In this document: positions 23,361 through 35,815 of the stretch, in pieces
Position numbering within the stretch: position 1 is the first letter of the stretch
Layout: each line of letters begins with the position of its first letter
Notes under the pieces: model-generated
What the model saw: the letters and a program-made list of their open reading frames with translations, nothing else
The model's database searches: none
Told to the model about the DNA's origin: nothing
Origin: Entrophospora sp. SA101
Taxonomy: Eukaryota > Glomeromycota > Glomeromycetes > Entrophosporales > Entrophosporaceae
Length of the DNA: 64,000 nt
NCBI GenBank assembly: GCA_958430865.1
Contig: CAUDNR010000136.1
Span: forward strand, 71,847-135,846
Reading direction: 5' to 3'
Made by a program: the position numbers and the translations under genes

Positions 23361-23594
23361 TTTTTAAAGATAAAAAAATGTGAATGGTCAATCACATGTT
23401 ACAATTAAATTATTATGCAAAATTTTCTTTTGATCTGCAATATTTTGTTAAAATCAAATACACAAATTTTTTTTTCAAAATGACAACTATTGAAATTATT
23501 ATCATTCAAGAACAACTAAAAACGCAAATAAAGAATTAACAGGAGTAAAAGAGGAGTTGAATGCACTCCTCTATAAATAAATGGTCTCATCTGG

Positions 23595-24003
23595 TTGTGT
23601 TTACTTCATCAACAATCACTTTGTCAACAATCATTTTGTCAACACATATTTTGTCAACAATTCATTTTGTCAACAAACACTTCATGATAGTGATGGTGAT
23701 GATATTGTCACTGACTATTTTGGTGATTATAATAATTGATGGTGATTATTGTTTTTAATAGTGTGAATCAGACAAATTGACAATATGCTAATGAATAGTA
23801 TTGAGGCTTCATTTCAATCAAACTCAGGAATATTTATTTTTTTGACAATGATTCTTTTCAAAATGCATGAAATTCAGTCATTAATACACTTGCAAACTAA
23901 TTAGTATCCAAATTTCCTGATACTTCTGAAATCATAATTCCTATAACCAATGCATATGTTACTCTAAAATCATATAAACTGTTGACAAAACAAATCAAAC
24001 CCA
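23595..24003. mobile_element. TIR element with GTCAAC subrepeats, upstream of BTB copy A (CpG-poor version)
   Basis: Left side is a run of TTTTGTCAACAATCA-type subrepeats (23605-23680). The right end, around 23978-24003, holds the inverse (GTTGACAAAAC). It aligns along its length with the element at 26305-26990, but where that copy has CG this one has TG or CA. Non-coding. The homology identifies it as part of the duplicated unit. Confidence 0.6.
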
Positions 24004-24360
24004 TTATGTTTAAAAGTTTATTACAATTTTTAAGAATTTGTTTTAAAAAGATAATGATTTTACAGAGATTTTATTTTATTTGAATGTTAATGTGGTATTT
24101 GTACTTCCTGTTTGTTCAAGTGAGGACTCAAACAAAGTTATCTTCTGCTCTCACTTTTCCAAGTGAAGACCAGAAGTTCATTTGCTACCATTAAATTGGT
24201 TAAATGTCCAATAAAAATTTTTTATTAGTTATTTATATTGTCTCCTCACACTAGTAAACTAACATGCTCAATGTATATAAAGTAATTAAACTATAACTAA
24301 TGAAAAACATATGAAAAATATATAAAGAAATACAATAATAATTTAACACTGTATTTATTG
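24004..24360. other. Spacer between BTB copies
   Basis: 3' flank of copy B. It shares TATATAAAGTAATTAAACTATAACTAATG-type sequence with the 3' flank of copy A (21825-21850), so the duplication includes at least 70 bases of 3' flank. A pair of inverted AAGTGAGG/CCAAGTGAAG words near 24117-24172 is unexplained. Confidence 0.5.
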
Positions 24361-25830
24361 TTATTTTTTTTTATCAATTATTTGAAAAACTTCCAATTCA
24401 TCAAATCTACTGCCATGTGTTATATTGATGTGACTATAATTTGTTATTGTGCTATAAATAGTACCCTCAGTTTGAAAATGAATATCATTAACACCAAAAA
24501 CAGCTAAACATGAAGGATTGCAGTAAATTGCATTATGATGATGATGATTGATAACATAACTAAATTGTGCAGTATTAATATTATTTCTATTATTTATATT
24601 AAATATAAAACTTTCAGTTGTATTTTTAAATACACTATCTCCATTCCAACTAAGGGGATTATAACCACCAACTATTTGCTCAGAATTTTGTATTTTGCCA
24701 ACTACAAAAGTTTTGTTGATATTATTGCATTTTTGATGAAATGTAGCTACATTTAAACCATCTCTGCTACTACGATATAGAAGTTTGAATTTGTATTTGA
24801 CTTCATTGAATGAGGTATATGGTGGACTTTTTCTATCAATCAAACTTGCAAAAAGCAAAGTAAGGTTTTGATTAATTGTCAATGATTTAAATTTTGAGAT
24901 TCTTGGTGGTAATAAATTTAAAGTTTGTTGACTATCAGGGTATAAATGAGATTGTAAAAGGGGTTTCCATAAAGTCCTAGGAAAGAGTATATTATATGGT
25001 TCAATTTTATTAAAAAAATCATCTTTAGAAATATCCTGAAATCTTATTAAAGAAATAAATTCTTTTAATGTGTTGCCTAAATCAGCAAAATTTTGTAATG
25101 ACCAATCTTCAACATTGATATTATTGATTTCAGGATGTTTTGCTAATCCCCATTTAAGAATGCTTTCCCAAATAACTATCTCATCAATAGAAAAGTCATC
25201 CCTTTTGAGAATTTCCAATAAAATTGGTTTTTCCAATAATTTAAATTCACTTGATTCAAATAATTTTTCACTATACTCGTAAAATTTTTCCAAATAGATA
25301 TTTTTCAATTCATTAAAATTTTCATTAGCATAGATCAATTGTAGAATTTTAACTGGATTTTCTTTTATATAATTTTCATAATTTTCAATAAAATATTTCA
25401 TTATATATTCATAAAGTGACTCAATACCAAATACATCTGCTGCAGTTAATAGTTCTAATATTTCAACACCAGAATAATTTTCAAATTCAATTTTGCATGT
25501 ATATAAAAATCTTAAAAAATAAATAAATTATTAAGCAGATTATTGGAATTCAAAACAATAAATAAATAAATTTATTTGAACTTACTTGAGAATAGGATTG
25601 AAAAGTTTTTCACTGATGTTGGTTTTCTTAACAATATAATAACCATTTTCTTTTGTTGTATTATTTAATTCATTGCTGAAAAATGGACAATGAGCTGATA
25701 TTATAGATGCATGTGCATGAATTTCTTTAATGTTTGGTTCTACACCTACATATATTTTTACATCATAAAAATCTTCAGTATTTAACAACCTTTCATTTTC
25801 ATTAAAATATTTTTCAAATATTGAATTCAT
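24361..25830 (-). CDS. BTB-BACK-TLDc protein, copy B
   Basis: Exons 25830-25586 and 25510-24361, 464 residues, same domain order as copy A. The first 300 or so residues are identical to copy A. The TLDc domain differs at many sites, most strongly in the segment after FSYVIN, where copy A has an aromatic-rich NNNYEYAFWCNSSCLPWFGY and copy B has HHHHNAIYCNPSCLAVFGVN. The end FDELEVFQI is again shared. Likely a Cul3-type adaptor by family; TLDc ligand unknown. Confidence 0.88.
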
Positions 25831-26034
25831 TTTTTAAAGATAATAAAATGTGAATGGCCAATCACATGTTACAATTAAATTATTATTATTATGCAGGTTT
25901 TAAAAGTATATAAAAAAACTTTTTTTTATCACTTGATCTGCAATATTTTGTCAAACAAACAATTTTTTTTTCAAAATAACTATCAAAATCATTATCATTC
26001 AAGAACAATAAAAACGCAAATAAAGGGTTAGCAG

Positions 26035-26130
26035 GAGTAAAAGAGGAGTCGAATGCACGCCTCTATAAATGCACGGTCTCGTCCGGTCCAAAGGGAATGC
26101 ACTTATGGAGGGTTGACTATATTGTAAATT
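26035..26130. mobile_element. Possible pogo-like element end
   Basis: Minus strand begins ATAGTCAACCCTCCATAAGT and continues GCATTCCCTTTGGACCGG, resembling AGTCGAACC-type ends of pogo/Tigger MITEs. The matching region beside copy A (23545-23600) has lost its CpGs and the terminal part. No second end identified. Confidence 0.25.
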
Positions 26131-26304
26131 CAGTATACAAAAATAAATAAAATCCACTTTATAATAATTCAACTCAAACATAGATTTTGATGAAACATTA
26201 ATTCTGATGAGTTTTATCATTCCATTAGTGATGATTATGAAAGTACTAAAAATTTTACCGATTCGGAATCAAACTTCGATAGTATCAATAATTTACCCGG
26301 CCAC

Positions 26305-26990
26305 GTTTACTTCTTCGGCATATATTTCGTCGACAGTTCATTTCGTCGACAAACTCTTCATAATAGTGATGGTGATATAGATAGGCGTCTAAATTGTTTT
26401 TGGGGTTGTCTAAAGTCAAAAATGTCTAAATTAATATAAATAGTAATGGTTTGCTTTAAATATAACTAAAAGTCACTTGGATATGCACAAAAATCCACAA
26501 AAATCAATAAATTATCCAATAAAAATTCAATTTCAACATTTATACAATCATGGTCTCAATCGTCTAAATGTCTAAATTAATCTATATTTTAGACATTGTC
26601 TAAATAATTTAGTTTAGACGCCCATCTATAATAGACGGTGATGATATTGTCACCGACTGTTTTGGTGATTATAATAATTGATAATAATTATTGTTTTTAA
26701 TAATGTGAATTCTGACAAATTGCTAATTAATAGTATGAGATTTCGTTTGAATCAAAATATTTATTTTTCCGCATGAAATTCAGTCATTAGTATGCTCGCA
26801 AACCAATTAGTACCCAAATTTTCTTTTTATCTAAATTTCCTGATGCTTCTGAAATCATGATTCCTAGGTTCAATCAGAATTAACTACTAAACAAATTATA
26901 TTAATAATTATAATCAATGCATATGTTGCGTTAAAATCATCGACGAAATGACTGTCGACGAAGTGATTGTCGATGAAATGAATCAGACCC
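26305..26990. mobile_element. TIR element with GTCGAC subrepeats, upstream of BTB copy B
   Basis: Left end carries TTTCGTCGACAGTTCATTTC; right end, read in reverse complement, carries TTCGTCGACAGTCATTTCG. The inverted repeats are about 45 bases long and are themselves made of TTCGTCGACA units. About 430 bases without the nested insertion at 26377-26629. Non-coding, so MITE-like. The CpG-depleted homologue is at 23595-24003. Confidence 0.7.
26377..26629. mobile_element. 253-base MITE nested in the GTCGAC element
   Basis: Begins ATAGATAGGCGTCTAAATTG and ends TTTAGACGCCCATCTAT, a 17-base imperfect inverted repeat. Its absence from the otherwise homologous copy A (GTGATGGTGATGATATTG uninterrupted at 23690-23707) marks the insertion. 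Flanks AATAGTGATGGTGAT and AATAGACGGTGAT look like a mutated target duplication. Inner TCTAAATTAAT words repeat. Non-coding. Confidence 0.75.
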
Positions 26991-27049
26991 AAAACTGTAT
27001 ATATTTTTGAAATATATTAATAATTTGAATTGAATGATGACGATAAAAA

Positions 27050-27500
27050 AATTTAACAGAAGACCAGACTGGTTCGGTCCACGATCCATTCAGTCCGAAC
27101 CGGACTATTAACATCCCTAAAAGTAAGTAAGTATTGCTGCAGTGTACTACATAATAAAAAAGCAAATAAAGTCATTTTATAGTTTCAGGTCCTTGCGGTT
27201 ATGCATATGAAATTTAGTGTTTTTTGTATTATTATTTATTCTAGATTTTTTAATTAAAATTATGCAGTATTTTCAAAATTTCACATAGTAAAAATTTATT
27301 GAATTACATCAAATGATTATGTTATAAAAATAATAAATAATATGATAACTAGATTCCCGTAATAGTAAATAATTACTATTACGGCATTTACGGTCTTATG
27401 TTTTACGACTTTTACAACTTTAAGGTGTCATGCCGAATTTATTTACGGCTTGTATCGTAATGCCAATTGCCGACATGCTACTTTATTCCAACTGGCGTCA
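27050..27500. repeat. Two element fragments: hAT-like end and TACGGC-type repeat
   Basis: 27055-27122 on the minus strand begins AGGGATGTTAATAGTCCGGT and is a CG-rich imperfect palindrome (GGTTCGGACTGAA), like the end of a hAT element. 27355-27490 is built from TTACGGC/GCCGTAA words (CTATTACGGCATTTACGGTC) and resembles part of the element at 57865-58350 and a scrap near 61690-61735. Second ends are missing. Confidence 0.4.
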
Positions 27501-29820
27501 TTTTTTTCTACCAAGTGCTTATTATTATTAAAGGACTTTTTTAGCAGGATACTGACATTTAATTTGAATATTGTAATAAATCGGGTGTCATCCTGGTATA
27601 TCAACAAATCTAATTAATGTCGTTAATATTATGATAAGAAAGCCAAAAGCCAAAATTATCCCCAAAAAATAAGTATTTGCTTTTAATAATATATTTATTA
27701 ATTTATGTTAGTAACATTTCAAAAATTTCATTAATTACATGGTCACAATTTTTTCACTATTGGTATTGTTACCTCAAAAAAGTCTCTCTGTACCAAATAA
27801 CGGTGCGTTTTACATTAATTATTTTACTTTGAGGATAGTAATTATAAATTAATATCAAACTTGTTTTCACAATATGAAATTAATTAGTATAATTAATAAC
27901 ATAACGTATGTTGAGTCAATTGACTGACTCGTATCATCATCACATCGTACTAAATTTTGGGGTTCGAACAAAATCAGCGCATATGTCCTTTATTCATGAA
28001 GTCAACTCTAAACAATTATATTCCGTATGTACATTTCTGTCAAAATATAATGGAAAAGATTGCCATAGTAATAGACACTACACGTGTTGATTTCACAATC
28101 ATTATTTGATGAAGTTAAATTACTTTGTTGCTTCTTCGATAGCGATTTTGCCACCAACTCTGTTATAAATAAGTTATCAAGTTAAAACTTTAAAAAAGAG
28201 TCATTTAAAATATATATATATATATATATAAATCTCACTGGTTTATTAAAATTCTTCTATTTTTCTATTTTTAAAAAAAAATGACCCAGTAAGATGTCCC
28301 TAGAAAAGCTCCTTATATATGAAATAATTTTACGTCCACTATATAGTATTCAAACAGCGGTTAGAGTGGGAACAATAGTTGGAGTCTGAGCGGCTGGAAT
28401 TGGAATGGGAACAACAGCTGGAGCTGGAGTGAAAGTAGCGTTCTGTAGTTTTAAGAACGAGATCACCTTATACGGCTTTTAAATAGTGATCTCGAATTTA
28501 TCTCAATACTCATCACGCATCTGTAAATAATTATTCCCTTGCCTTTCCTTCCTGAATAACTTGTTGCTGTTGTAAGGCATTGGATGTGCAATACCTTATT
28601 TGGACTGATCTACATAATCTTCTCATTTGCTTTTTTTTTCAAAGCTTTCTACTAATAATGATGAAGAACAGCCTCAACCAGTTCAAAAAATAGCTTCTAC
28701 CCATAATAATAACGAACGAACAACAACGGTAAAGTAGTCATCTAGTTCAAAGGACAGTGCGAGCGTGCAATCTGAATTTCTTAATTAGTTGCTGTTAGTC
28801 GTTTAGTCACTTACTGCTTTACTATTGCAGACGAATTTTGGCCAAGTGTCACTGTTTCCTTTCCAGCTACAAATAAATATATACAACTATACTACAAGCA
28901 ACATAGTAAAATTAAAGGTTGGTCAAACCACTAAATCATTAGTATTAGAAAGGTCATGAACCAATCACACCAGTTTATTAACAATTATTACTTCTTGAAA
29001 TACTACCAATAAAATAAAATGGAATAAATGGAATGATAAATGATGGCTAATTGTGATTACTAATGCTAAATGCCCAAACGCATCATTGACAATAATCGGG
29101 ATCCCAAATCGGTCCTCAATTTACTATCTCACAAAATAACAAAAGTATTTATTTATCCAGTTCAAAGAGCAACTTCCTCTACTAATAATGAGAAACAACA
29201 ATGAAAAAATATTAAATTAGCTAATCATTTTGAACATAGAAATTAAGCTAATTTGTTCAGCCTCTTTAAAATTCTGTTTCATCAACCAGAAAAGGCCATT
29301 TGTTTTAAATTAGGATCCTTTTTTTTTTTTTTTGCGCTTAAAAATGTCATTTTTAAAAACAAAAAAATTAATTCCATTCAACATTTATAATATCCTTTAT
29401 TAAATTACAATAGGCCATTTTCCATTCATTGTCTAATTTAACTAATTAGTCATATTAATCAGCGTTTTATACAACATTTTAATCAAGATTTATTTGACAT
29501 TATGCTAGTGACGAAAGTAAATTTATAAAAATGCAATATTGTGCTGTTATTATAAACGGAAATGGCCTGTACGTAATAATTTGTTAATATTATTATTAAC
29601 ATCCGCATTAACATCCACTATTACTATGCTAATCGATATCTTGGAAATTATCCAATCAAATTGTATATATTTTACGTAATATTTGTTACATTTTATTACA
29701 TCATATGTAAGTGTGTGTGTTAAGTGTGTTCAATCACATGGTACCGTGTAATTAGTCTTTGCCCAATAATAAAACACACGTATATATATATATACTACTG
29801 GAAAATATTTCTAAAAAAAA
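27501..29820. other. Intergenic, nothing recognised
   Basis: AT-rich with (TA)n at 28209-28231. A minus-strand patch at 28365-28440 encodes a Pro/Ala/Thr-rich run (PAPAVVPIPIPAAQTPTIVP) that could be an exon scrap of a surface protein. Repeated pieces resembling TCTACTAATAATGAGAAACA occur at 28650 and 29175. No gene model could be supported. Confidence 0.4.
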
Positions 29821-29829
29821 AAAATCTTT

Positions 29830-30005
29830 AAATTTAAAAATGTCAACTTCAGAAATGCAAAAAGTTGAGCCTTCAAATAATTCCAACTTTTTTAAATCCT
29901 TGAACATGACTAGATGTAAGTAAAGTGATGCAGCCCCATTTTTCATAGTCATCGTATAATTCTAACCTTTTAAAGTTCTTGAATACAATTAGATATAAAC
30001 TATTT
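29830..30005 (-). other. Possible leucine-rich-repeat relic (antisense to choline kinase 5' end)
   Basis: Minus strand carries two related segments about 95 bases apart, encoding YLIVFKNFKRLELYDDY and LHLVMFKDLKKLELFEG, which resemble LRR units of F-box proteins, joined by a frame change. The same bases also hold the proposed first exon of the plus-strand gene, so one of the two readings is accidental. Confidence 0.3.
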
Positions 30006-31352
30006 AAAAAATTTACTATATAAAAAAAGCCATATTCCTACATTAAATATTACAATTAATATACCGTAAGTATTTTATGATCATCATGATCATCATGATT
30101 TCAATTTTATTCCAATTAATTATATAATTATCATAATTATAACATACTAGTACAACAGATAATGATTCGAAGTTTCCAAGGACATTAGTTTCTGTTGTTG
30201 CAAAAAATATAGATGGCTGGGCCAATATTAAAAATGATAATGACATTATTATAGAGTCCATCAAAGGAGCATTGACAAACAACATATACTTTATCACTAA
30301 TATTTCTTCAAATAAAAAAATAATCTTGAGGGTTTATGGGAAAGGAGTTGATAAACTATTGAATCGGGAAAAGGAATTGAACTTTTTAAAAATGCTATCA
30401 AAGGTTAACATTGGTCCTCAATTATTATTGATTTTTAATAATGGTAGATTTGAACAATTTTTCGAATCTGTAAACCTGACAAAAGAAGAAATGAAAGATG
30501 AGGAGATTTCTCGTAAAATAGCTGCCTACATGTTTAAATTGCACAACATTGTGACAATTTTTCCTCCTGATAATATTGAAAATATTGTTCCTGAAGTCTG
30601 GTCCAACATTGACCAATGGTTCCAACTAGCATGGGATATAATTAATTCTGATTCTTCCGATTCCTCCAACAATGTTAATATAGAAAGATTTGATTTGGAA
30701 TTATTAAAAAAAGAAATAAAGGAATTAAAATCTATTTTACAAATGGTTGACTCACCAATTGTCTTTGCACATAATGATGTAAGTAAAAAATTAATTACTT
30801 TATGATTTGATTTGATTTGATTTGATTTGATTAATTTAATTAAATTGTTATTTTCATTTTGTTTATTTGTTTCTTTAGTGCCAGTATGGGAATATATTAC
30901 GTCTTACTGATGGATCAAATCAGCTAGCAATCATTGATCTAGAATACTCTGGTTGGAACCATCGTGGTTTTGACATAGGTAACCACCTATGTGAGTGGAC
31001 CTTTGACTACCACTCAACAGAGCCTCATGTGGCACATTTGGATTGGTATCCAAACGAACAGCAGCAGCGTAATTTTTTGGAATCTTATTTGGATTCATTT
31101 CTATTGGCATCAAACAACAAAAACAAAAATAATAATAATATAAGAGATGAACTTTTAAAAAAATTAAAAATAGAAGCCGATGGTTATTCATTAGCAAGTC
31201 ACATTATGTGGGGGCTGTGGGGCATTGTGCAATCAGCACAAAGTCAGATAAAATTCAACTATTTGGAATATTCATGGCAAAGGATCAATGCCTTTAGGAC
31301 ATTAAAGGCCAAAATATATAAAGACATTTCGGATGAATTTAACAAGATTTAA
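29840..31352 (+). CDS. Choline/ethanolamine kinase, three exons
   Basis: Exons 29840-29915 (tentative), 30159-30778 and 30879-31352; phases agree and give 389 residues. ATP-dependent phosphorylation of choline (or ethanolamine), first step of the CDP-choline (Kennedy) route to phosphatidylcholine, cytosolic. Evidence: IILRVYGKGVDKLLNREKE near the nucleotide loop, the split Brenner motif FAHND plus CQYGNIL restored exactly by splicing, then LAIIDLEYSGWNHRGFDIGN and HLCEWTFDY, the choline kinase signature. RGFDIGNHLCEW favours choline over ethanolamine kinase. The first exon is inferred only from an ATG, a GTAAGTA donor and phase; the reading frame itself is open from 30143. The second intron contains five TGATT units. 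Confidence 0.88.
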
Positions 31353-31680
31353 TTTCATTTATTTATTTTATAATTTTATTTTTATTTTATAATTTAATAT
31401 TTATATATATATATATATATATATATTTATGTAATAAACACTGAGTGTCTAATTTATTGTGACGTAAATCAAAAACCTGATGTATAAGCCACTAAATTTT
31501 TTTATTATTATAAATATATGACATTCCAATCCCTTCTCATAATTAACTGCTTTTTAAAGCAATTCTATTTTGTAATACATCAATAAATTTTATTCGTTAG
31601 TAGATTTTTATTTTTCCATAGTCAAAAAAAATAAATGACATTCTTTTCAAAAAAATTTAAAAAGAGGAACTGAAACATTG
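31353..31680. other. Intergenic between choline kinase and zinc-finger gene
   Basis: AT-rich leader with a (TA)n tract near 31403-31425. No other feature seen. Confidence 0.5.
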
Positions 31681-33445
31681 ATGGATACCAAAATTTTACA
31701 GAATTTTGCAGACATGCCAATAGTATGTAGTAGAGGAAACAACAGTAATTACAATAACAATAATGATGTTGTTGATGATATTGATATTAATGGTGATAAC
31801 AAAAACAAGGAACTTTTTTTTAAAAAAAATCAATTAATGGAATCAACATCAATGCCGCAAACAAATGATCATAACGATTCATCATTAAAATTTTTTAATA
31901 ATAATGATATCACTAATTTAAAAAAAGTTAAGAAATCAAATAGCAATAATCCTATTGGGCATGTTGATGACTTGGAAGAACAAACTGCTGCTGCTGCTGC
32001 GCAAACATTGCAACTCTTAAAGCTAACTTCTAATTTACAAAATGATGGTGATTATCATGATCATGACAATGTTTTTAATAGTGATCATCAGATTAACTAT
32101 GATAATCATCACATTAATGGTAAAAATATTATTCTCAATTCAGATTGTTATCTAAACAACCATGATAGTGAAGGTAGTAACAATGGCAATGATGCTGCTG
32201 ATGGATTGAGCAGAAAGAATATATTAGAACATCATCCCATTTTTTTTAATGCTGATATAAGAGGATTGACGGATAAAATATCACAATCTCAACATGATTC
32301 TACTAGACCTCCTGCAGAACAACAACGATATTTAAATATTTCTTTGGGTTGGAATAAACCTGTTGATACAGCTTTACTTCATTCTGTAGCAGTACGAACA
32401 CGGGAGGTCGAAAGAGAATTGTTACCACTTCCAACAATCTCAGCTCATACAAACTCTTCATTGCCTAATTCTTCCAACGTATTTAATCCATCTAGTTCAT
32501 CAATAAATCATAAATATTTAAGAAATGAAAATGTTAGAGTTGATGATAACAATAACAATAATACTAATAATAACAATAGCAATAATACTAATAATAATAA
32601 TAACAACAATGATACTAATAATAATAATAATAATAACAACAACAACAACAACAACAATAAAATATTTCGTCGTGATATTTCATTTAATCAAAATATGAAT
32701 GATCCTGAAATATCTACAAATTTATTAATCACTACAATATCAGAAAATTCTCAATTTTTTATTCCAACCTCAACACTATCTTTTTCCGATTCTCAGGCTT
32801 TCTTAATGCCTACAACGTCTAGCAATAATAATAATGGTAATATTATTAACAACAGCGATAATAACAACATAATACAACAAAAAAATTACAATAATGATTG
32901 TATGAACTATAATACAAATAGTAAAGTAAATAACAATATAAATAATTCCATCATTCATCTGGAGTCTAATAATATTTCTGCGCAACAATACATGGAAGTA
33001 AATTCTAAGTTGGGTCTATTTTCAAATAATTCGCATCTAAATAAAAAGCTTGAATCTTCACCGTCAAATGACAATATAAAGAATTTTAAAAATAGTAATG
33101 ACAATGATAATAAAAATGATAATGATGGCAATTACATTATTGGTATTATCAATAATAATAATAATAGTAAAGGTGATAATGATACTCATCGATCACTCGG
33201 TTACAAATGCCTTTATCCTAATTGTGATAAGTCATTTGCTAGATTATATAATCTTAAATCTCACCAATGTACCCATTCAAAAGATCGACCATATAAATGT
33301 TTAATTTGTGAATTGGCATTTGCGAGAAATCATGATCTAAAACGACATCAAAAAATTCATGACAAAGTAAAACTTTATAAATGTGATGGTTGTTTAAAGC
33401 TTTTTTCAAGGTTAAAAGAAAATAATATATATACATATTAATTTA

Positions 33446-33486
<41 letters not shown>

Positions 33487-33592
33487 TTATATAACTTGAT
33501 GTAATTTTATATTTATTAGATTGGATGCTCTCAAACGTCACAAACAAAATCCAAAAAATCGCAACACATGTCAAATGACATTATTCGTATAA
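31681..33592 (+). CDS. C2H2 zinc-finger transcription factor, Crz1-like
   Basis: Exons 31681-33410 and 33520-33592, 600 residues. Residues 1-500 are low complexity with long Asn runs (about 290-325) and an Ala/Gln tract. Three tandem C2H2 fingers from about 505: [21 protein letters not shown], then [20 protein letters not shown], then [12 protein letters not shown] joined by the second exon to [10 protein letters not shown] and a last Cys. The pattern [29 protein letters not shown] and the variant third finger matches fungal Crz1/PrzA, calcineurin-regulated stress factors. Without the small 3' exon the third finger would be cut in half. Calcineurin docking sites were not identified. Binding to DNA is certain by family; calcium regulation is inference. 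Confidence 0.8.
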
Positions 33593-34924
33593 AATGAAAT
33601 GAACAATTTTTAAAGTTTTTTTTTTTTTGTTTGTTAACATAATTATTATATATAAGAATCTAATCATTATATAAGTAATTTAATCAACTAACAGCAATAT
33701 AAACGTTTTTGTAAATCTAAACAATTTAACGACAATACAATGATAATTTTAACTTATGGGCAAGTATTTTTGATATCAGGATCACGAAAAATCTCGATAA
33801 TCGCAAACTTTTTTTTTTAAAAAAAAACTATTTAATTATATATGAATAAAATTACCCATCAGGAGAAATTTCAATTTCTTCCATTACTTCCAAAGTTATG
33901 ACATCTCTCGAATTCAGAATAGGATTAAATTACTTTCAACTCCATTATCAATCAAATACTACCATTTGTCAACTCGGCAATTCATATAAAAAAATATTAA
34001 TTAGATCTTTATCACTTTTCCTAATTGATGCTAGCTGTTTAACAAACTTATCATAATTGACACGTATTCATGTTGACATTAAGCCTTCTCATTCATTCTC
34101 GATTTTGGCAATTCCAACCATAGCGTGAACATTTATCCAAGTTTTGCATCATAATTTGAATGAGCTGTAAAATATTATGCGAAATACTAGAATGTGGTAT
34201 AGTATTATATTGTTCTAATTCAATAATTGGCTCTTCTACATAATAAATAAAATGACGATTTTTAACACATATATATTAATATGAACATTCGTGCTGCAAA
34301 GAATTTCAGGGCCCAAATCACGTTATACTTCAAGAATAAGGATTTGCCAATTATTGTGCCTCTAATATTTTATCATCAAAATTTATCGAGGTCCAAAACC
34401 ATACAACTCGGTAAGTTGTAAATGGTATTTGTAATTACAAGTTTGACATTGAATGTATCGAAAATAGTGAAAGAAATGTGAACAAATCAGGAATCTATGT
34501 GTCTTCCAGCTACATTCAAATAATAAGCTATTCATTCTAAATTTCTTAGCTTAATTTAAATTCTTTGAATAAATTAGGAAATGTAATCATCAATGACCCA
34601 AGGTGATGAAACGAGGGATGGTGAAAAGGCAAAAGGGAATAAATATCTATAAAAAGTTTGTAAAAATTCCTAAATTCCTAATTAATTTGTTTTTATAGAA
34701 AGGTGTGCTGTCTTTTAATTCCTTGCCTACATACAAATAAAGTACTCAAATATTGTCATGATTACAGATCTAAATGCTACATTATGTAGTGTTAATGTTT
34801 AAAATAAAATTATTATTTTTATTTTTATTATTATAAATAAATAAATAAATAAATAATTTAAATAAATAAATGCTAATAATAATATTATTATTACTATTAA
34901 TATTAAATATTAATTAAATTAAAA
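33593..34924. other. Intergenic with a possible gene remnant
   Basis: Minus strand around 34140-33880 has protein-like pieces (TWINVHAMVGIAKIENE, NYDKFVKQLASIRKSDKDLI, ITLEVMEEIEISPDG) separated by stops and frame changes, suggesting a dead gene I cannot name. 34800-34920 is ATAA/TAAT simple sequence. Confidence 0.35.
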
Positions 34925-35744
34925 TCATTTATCTTGATTATTAATCCAATTATTATATTCATACTCGTATTTTTTTTCAGCATCATCCAAATAACCATCA
35001 TCACCATCAGATGATGATATAGCAACATAATTTTCGGGTATTAAACCAACCTTACCATCAAGTTCAGCTACTAACCACCCAACACATTGTTGGTAATTTA
35101 TTGTTAATATATCACCTTCTTTAAAACTCAATTCTGATGTATTCTCTGCCAGGAAATCATATAGTGCACAAGCCTTCTTATCTTTATATTTTCCATCATC
35201 TTTTTTATTGGCATAATTATTGGTGTGATTTTTACTACTACTACTACTATTATTACTACTACTATTACTATTATTATAATGACTACTACCATACATATTA
35301 TTAATATTGCTATCATCATCTATAATATAATCATCATCATTATTATTGTCATAATTATAATAATCATAATCATCATTATCAAAACAATCATTATCATCTA
35401 ATGATGTGATCATATTTTGTCCCCAATGTCTTGGATCTTCTATTGGGAAAGCAAAATCTCTTATTTTTATTAGAATCTAAAATAAATAATTTAAATAATT
35501 CAACACTTTATATTTTTTATGAAAAAATTATTACTGAAATTAATAAGAGATTATTATGATTACCGAATCCTGATTTGATCCACCATTTAATTTTGGTTTA
35601 TTTATATTAACATCATCTTTTATCATGTCATCATCATCACTTTGATTCTCTTTATTATTGTATTTTATTGATTCTGGATTGATGGATTTTAAATTTAAAT
35701 TATTATTATCATTATTATTATTATTATTATTATTGTTATTATTA

Positions 35745-35815
<71 letters not shown>

